64,000 bases of DNA from the NCBI GenBank assembly GCA_910587795.1, contig CAJUNH010000003.1, forward strand, positions 62,001 through 126,000. The letters are read 5' to 3'. The notes under the pieces are model-generated. The model was not told the origin of the DNA and did no database searches. It worked only from the letters and a program-made list of their open reading frames with translations. Below, piece by piece: positions 61,501-64,000 of this stretch (positions are counted from its first letter, which is position 1; each line of letters opens with the position of its first letter). The stretch comes from an uncultured Christensenellaceae bacterium (lineage in GTDB: Bacteria > Bacillota > Clostridia > Christensenellales > CAG-314). The position numbers and the translations under genes were made by a program.

Positions 61501-61518
61501 CCAGTTAAATACCGCCTT

Positions 61519-61598
61519 GCGCAATATAATAAATTACATTGTCATTTTACTCAAATAATAAAACTTTGTTGACGTTTTTTCAAGCGCAATATTGTCGC
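61519..61598. promoter_or_regulatory. Candidate regulator sites flanking the gal promoter
   Basis: GCGCAATAT occurs at 61519-61527 and 61584-61592; the second is part of an imperfect palindrome GCGCAATATTGTCGC (61584-61598). The two copies bracket the gal promoter and may bind the divergent AraC-family protein. Confidence 0.4.
61555..61583 (-). promoter_or_regulatory. Promoter of gal operon
   Basis: Minus strand TTGAAA (61583-61578), 17-base spacer, TATTAT (61560-61555). It lies about 55 bases before the fusion gene start. Confidence 0.6.
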
Positions 61599-61612
61599 AT
61601 TATAGATATGTA

Positions 61613-61641
61613 TTGACTTTTTTAAAAATCAACGATATAAT
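61613..61641 (+). promoter_or_regulatory. Promoter of AraC-family regulator
   Basis: TTGACT (61613-61618), 17 bases, TATAAT (61636-61641). It fixes the start downstream of 61641 and excludes the upstream in-frame ATG at 61592. Confidence 0.7.
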
Positions 61642-61672
61642 GCAACAAGCGGAAAACAGGGGGTATATATGT

Positions 61673-62536
61673 ATGATTGTACAACGAGAACAGCGTAATT
61701 ACAGCAAAGGCTTAAACGTTTGGATAGGCAAATATCTCAATTCGCACAACCTGCCGCACTGGCATACGGATTGCGAACTGATCTGCGTTGAAAACGGACA
61801 GCTGGAAATCACCTGCGAAAACAAAACTTATTCTCTTAACAAAAACGAAGCGTTTTTTATTGACAGCGAACAAGTGCATTTTATGCGCGCAAACCGTCCC
61901 GACACTACGCTTATGGTAATAATATTTAATTACGGTATTGTAAAAAAATACTTTAAAAGCGAGGTTTTGTCATACCCTAAACTGGACTGTAAATATAACG
62001 TTCCCAAACTGTACAACAAACTTAAAGACGAGCTTATTTCGCGTAAAAACTATTATAACGAAACGGCTCAATCGTATTTAGCGCTATTTTTTATAAACGT
62101 ACTTCGTAACGAAAAAACGGAAAGCCGCAAAGAAAAAAGCGCAACCGGGCGATTTAAGAGTTTACTGGACAAAATCGAAACGGATTTCGACACTGTTACT
62201 TTTGAGGACGCCTACGATTATATGGCAATGGACGAAGCATATTTTTGCAGATATTTTAAAAGAGCAACGGGAATGTCTTTTACGCAATATCTTAACCATA
62301 TAAAGATAGACAACGCCGTGCGTATGCTGAAACAGGACAAAAACGCTCTGGTAACGTCGGTAGCGTTTGCATGCGGATTTGGCAGTATACGGCACTTCAA
62401 CAAAGTATTTAAGGATTTTACCGGCTACACGCCCACAAATATGCCCGACGATTTTGAACTGACAAAATATGCGTTCCATACCGATAACGAGTTTAACCCC
62501 ACTTTGCAGGACTGCGTGTTGTTGGAACAATTTTGA
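61673..62536 (+). CDS. AraC-family transcriptional regulator
   Basis: 287 residues from the ATG at 61673 (AGGGGG upstream). The N-terminal cupin domain has HNLPHWHTDCELICVENGQLEI. The C-terminal double HTH has TFEDAYDYMAMDEAYFCRYFKRATGMSFTQYLNHIKID and SVAFACGFGSIRHFNKVFKDFTGYTP. It lies head-to-head with the gal operon, so it is probably the galactose-responsive activator of galTK-galE; the inducer is inferred only from position. The cupin likely binds the sugar. Confidence 0.92.
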   Translation: MIVQREQRNYSKGLNVWIGKYLNSHNLPHWHTDCELICVENGQLEITCENKTYSLNKNEAFFIDSEQVHFMRANRPDTTLMVIIFNYGIVKKYFKSEVLSYPKLDCKYNVPKLYNKLKDELISRKNYYNETAQSYLALFFINVLRNEKTESRKEKSATGRFKSLLDKIETDFDTVTFEDAYDYMAMDEAYFCRYFKRATGMSFTQYLNHIKIDNAVRMLKQDKNALVTSVAFACGFGSIRHFNKVFKDFTGYTPTNMPDDFELTKYAFHTDNEFNPTLQDCVLLEQF

Positions 62537-62736
62537 TTATCCCATTATCTTGATTTTGCGTATATATTTTTAACGTCGGCAAAATCGTTTTATTGCTCCA
62601 AACGTTTAATTAAGCATAAACGCAATATCTAATCGACGAATAAATACGCATATTACCATTACCGTATCAAACTGCTTTTATCAAATACAATTATTGTTTC
62701 TAATGTAAAAATTTCTAAACTGCGCATACTTACAGT

Positions 62737-63564
62737 ATGAAAAAGTTTTTTACATTGCTTACCGTCACGTTTATTGTACTGTCAGCATGTTTAAATATCG
62801 CTTGCGCAAAGGACGACGGCATCGAATTGCCTATATTAATGTATCACAGCGTGCTAAAAAGCAAAAACGGCGTTTACATAGTATCGCCGTCGCAATTAGA
62901 ACGTGACTTTAAGCGTCTAACGGAAAACGGATACAACGCCGTCACATGCAAACAAGTTATCGACTATGTAGACGGAAAAGGAGATTTACCGAAAAAACCC
63001 GTGCTTATAACATTTGACGACGGACATTACAACAATATGCATTATGCCCTGCCGCTGCTGAAAAAATACAACTTAAAAGCAGTAATAAACGTTATCGGGC
63101 GATTTTCCGCATTTTCCACCGAATCTGGCGATATAGACAATCCCAACTATTCGCACTTAACTTGGGACGAAATTGCCGATTTGTCCAACGGCGAAATCAT
63201 TGAAATAGGCAACCACACCTACAATATGCACAACTACAACCCCAGATTCGGCATGTCGCAAAAATATAACGAAACGGATCGGCAATATGTTTCGGCTATA
63301 CAAAAGGACGTAGACAGTCTGCAAAAAATACTTTTTGAAAGCACCGGCAAAGTATGCCGCGTGTTGGCGTACCCGTTTGGCAAATACAACGACCTGTTGG
63401 AAAAAACGCTTGTCGGTATGGGATTTAGAATGATGTTTACCTGCAACGAAGGCGTTAGCCGTATTACGCGCGGAAAGCCCGAAAGCCTATATAGACTTAA
63501 ACGCATTAACCGCAGCGGACTGTACGACACCGAAACGGTAATGAAAAAAATTGCAGTAAAATAG
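62737..63564 (+). CDS. Exported polysaccharide deacetylase (NodB fold)
   Basis: 275 residues. The signal peptide ends in a possible lipobox LSAC (Cys18). The NodB domain shows LPILMYHSV, motif 1 ITFDDGHYNN with the catalytic and metal Asp, motif 2 IGNHTYNMH with the metal His pair, and motif 3 LAYPFGKY. CE4 enzymes remove N-acetyl groups from peptidoglycan, chitin-like glycans or surface polysaccharides. It acts outside the membrane, possibly altering the wall to resist lysozyme. The ribosome binding site is poor. Not co-directionally linked to a known polysaccharide cluster here. Confidence 0.87.
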   Translation: MKKFFTLLTVTFIVLSACLNIACAKDDGIELPILMYHSVLKSKNGVYIVSPSQLERDFKRLTENGYNAVTCKQVIDYVDGKGDLPKKPVLITFDDGHYNNMHYALPLLKKYNLKAVINVIGRFSAFSTESGDIDNPNYSHLTWDEIADLSNGEIIEIGNHTYNMHNYNPRFGMSQKYNETDRQYVSAIQKDVDSLQKILFESTGKVCRVLAYPFGKYNDLLEKTLVGMGFRMMFTCNEGVSRITRGKPESLYRLKRINRSGLYDTETVMKKIAVK

Positions 63565-64000
63565 TTTACGGCAGCCTGATTTTAAACGCTTAGCAAAATG
63601 TAATTTAACCATTTATGCAAAATTTCGTTATTGCTATGCTTCGGTCAAGATAACGGACGGGATATGTTTTTATTCAATAAAGACAAAACCTATTTTACAA
63701 TTAATAGCTTTAACGCAAAAAAGCAACGGCGTTACAAATACTGTTGCTTTTTTTCAGTCAATTTTTCAGCAATGTTTTATTTGTAAACACAAATAACCAT
63801 TTGTTGTATTTTAAATGATATTCTTCATAGTTTATTCATAGATATTTTGACTGCGTTCGTTACGCTCAACAGACATATAGAACGTCGAATTGCTCGGGAT
63901 TACATATAAAATATCACCGATTGACGGAGGAAAAACGGGCAAAATAGGGTATTCGCGTATTTCGCGGCAGGAGTGTATAATGATATACACGGCTTAGCAA
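63565..64000. other. Terminal intergenic region
   Basis: No gene is supported. It contains the deacetylase terminator and, from about 63830 to the end, sequence with short open stretches on the minus strand that look like dispersed intergenic repeat remnants. I cannot identify them. Confidence 0.4.
63717..63755 (+). terminator. Terminator after polysaccharide deacetylase
   Basis: AAAAAGCAAC pairs with GTTGCTTTTT, ending in a T run, about 150 bases after the stop. Confidence 0.75.

Noticed and set aside
63830..64000. Short open stretches on the minus strand at the window end, considered as a partial gene
   Set aside because: Two frames stay open only about 30 codons from the edge and neither shows a start signal or a recognisable domain; more likely an intergenic repeat remnant.
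1..64000. tRNA, rRNA, insertion sequences, prophage
   Set aside because: No tRNA T-loop signature in a suitable cloverleaf context, no rRNA-like stretch, and no transposase, integrase or phage structural protein was seen in either strand.

Overview
The window looks like the chromosome of an uncultured Gram-positive anaerobe of the class Clostridia (Bacillota). The evidence is strong AGGAGG-type ribosome binding sites, consensus sigma-A promoters with 17-base spacers, lipobox-type lipoproteins, no outer-membrane genes, and oxygen-sensitive anaerobic enzymes (an iron-sulfur serine dehydratase, a GlpA-type glycerol-3-phosphate dehydrogenase). This is inferred from gene content; no rRNA or tRNA gene was seen to fix the taxonomy. 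No prophage, insertion sequence, CRISPR array or conjugative gene was recognised.

Layout. 1-11 kb (nearly all minus strand): a GH95-like glycosidase cut by the window edge, a peptidase E homologue, a flavodoxin-fold oxidoreductase, pyrimidine-nucleoside phosphorylase, a large Ig-like/leucine-rich-repeat lipoprotein, a CvpA-like membrane protein and a MATE exporter. 11-18.7 kb: a compact glycogen operon, malQ-glgB-glgP-GH13 amylase, with a promoter, a perfect 18-bp palindrome at the start site and a terminator. 18.8-25.4 kb: a YhhN-type lysoplasmalogenase homologue, an EamA transporter behind a small attenuator-like leader, divergent gap and fba, a fucose-isomerase-like protein and a small membrane protein. 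25.6-33.8 kb: secreted proteins, namely a 1884-residue protein built of about eight beta-rich modules, a lipoprotein, and a secreted endonuclease I. 34-38.4 kb: a two-component system, a HAD phosphatase, serine dehydratase and D-aminoacyl-tRNA deacylase. 38.4-41.2 kb: structured tandem repeats, a divergent pair of tiny HTH regulators and a second leucine-rich-repeat lipoprotein. 41.4-48.2 kb: a glycerol-3-phosphate cluster that also carries an FGGY kinase and an alkyl-DHAP-synthase-like flavoprotein. 48.4-57.2 kb: MATE exporter, small nucleotide kinase, acyl-ACP thioesterase, a P-type ATPase under a yybP-ykoY (Mn2+) riboswitch, tcdA, a lipid-kinase-like protein and a HAD hydrolase. 57.5-64 kb: a second pair of structured repeats, a gal operon made of a GalT-GalK fusion and galE with a divergent AraC regulator, and a polysaccharide deacetylase.

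How it fits together: galactose enters through GalK/GalT/GalE to glucose-1-phosphate; the malQ-glgB-glgP-amylase operon stores and mobilises glucan; gap and fba carry glycolysis; the glp cluster handles glycerol-3-phosphate and possibly alkyl-DHAP. The items most worth following up are the giant modular secreted protein, the structured repeat family shared by the 38.5 and 57.6 kb intergenic regions, the unassigned leader of the EamA gene, the AGPS-like/FGGY/glp grouping, and the GalT-GalK fusion.
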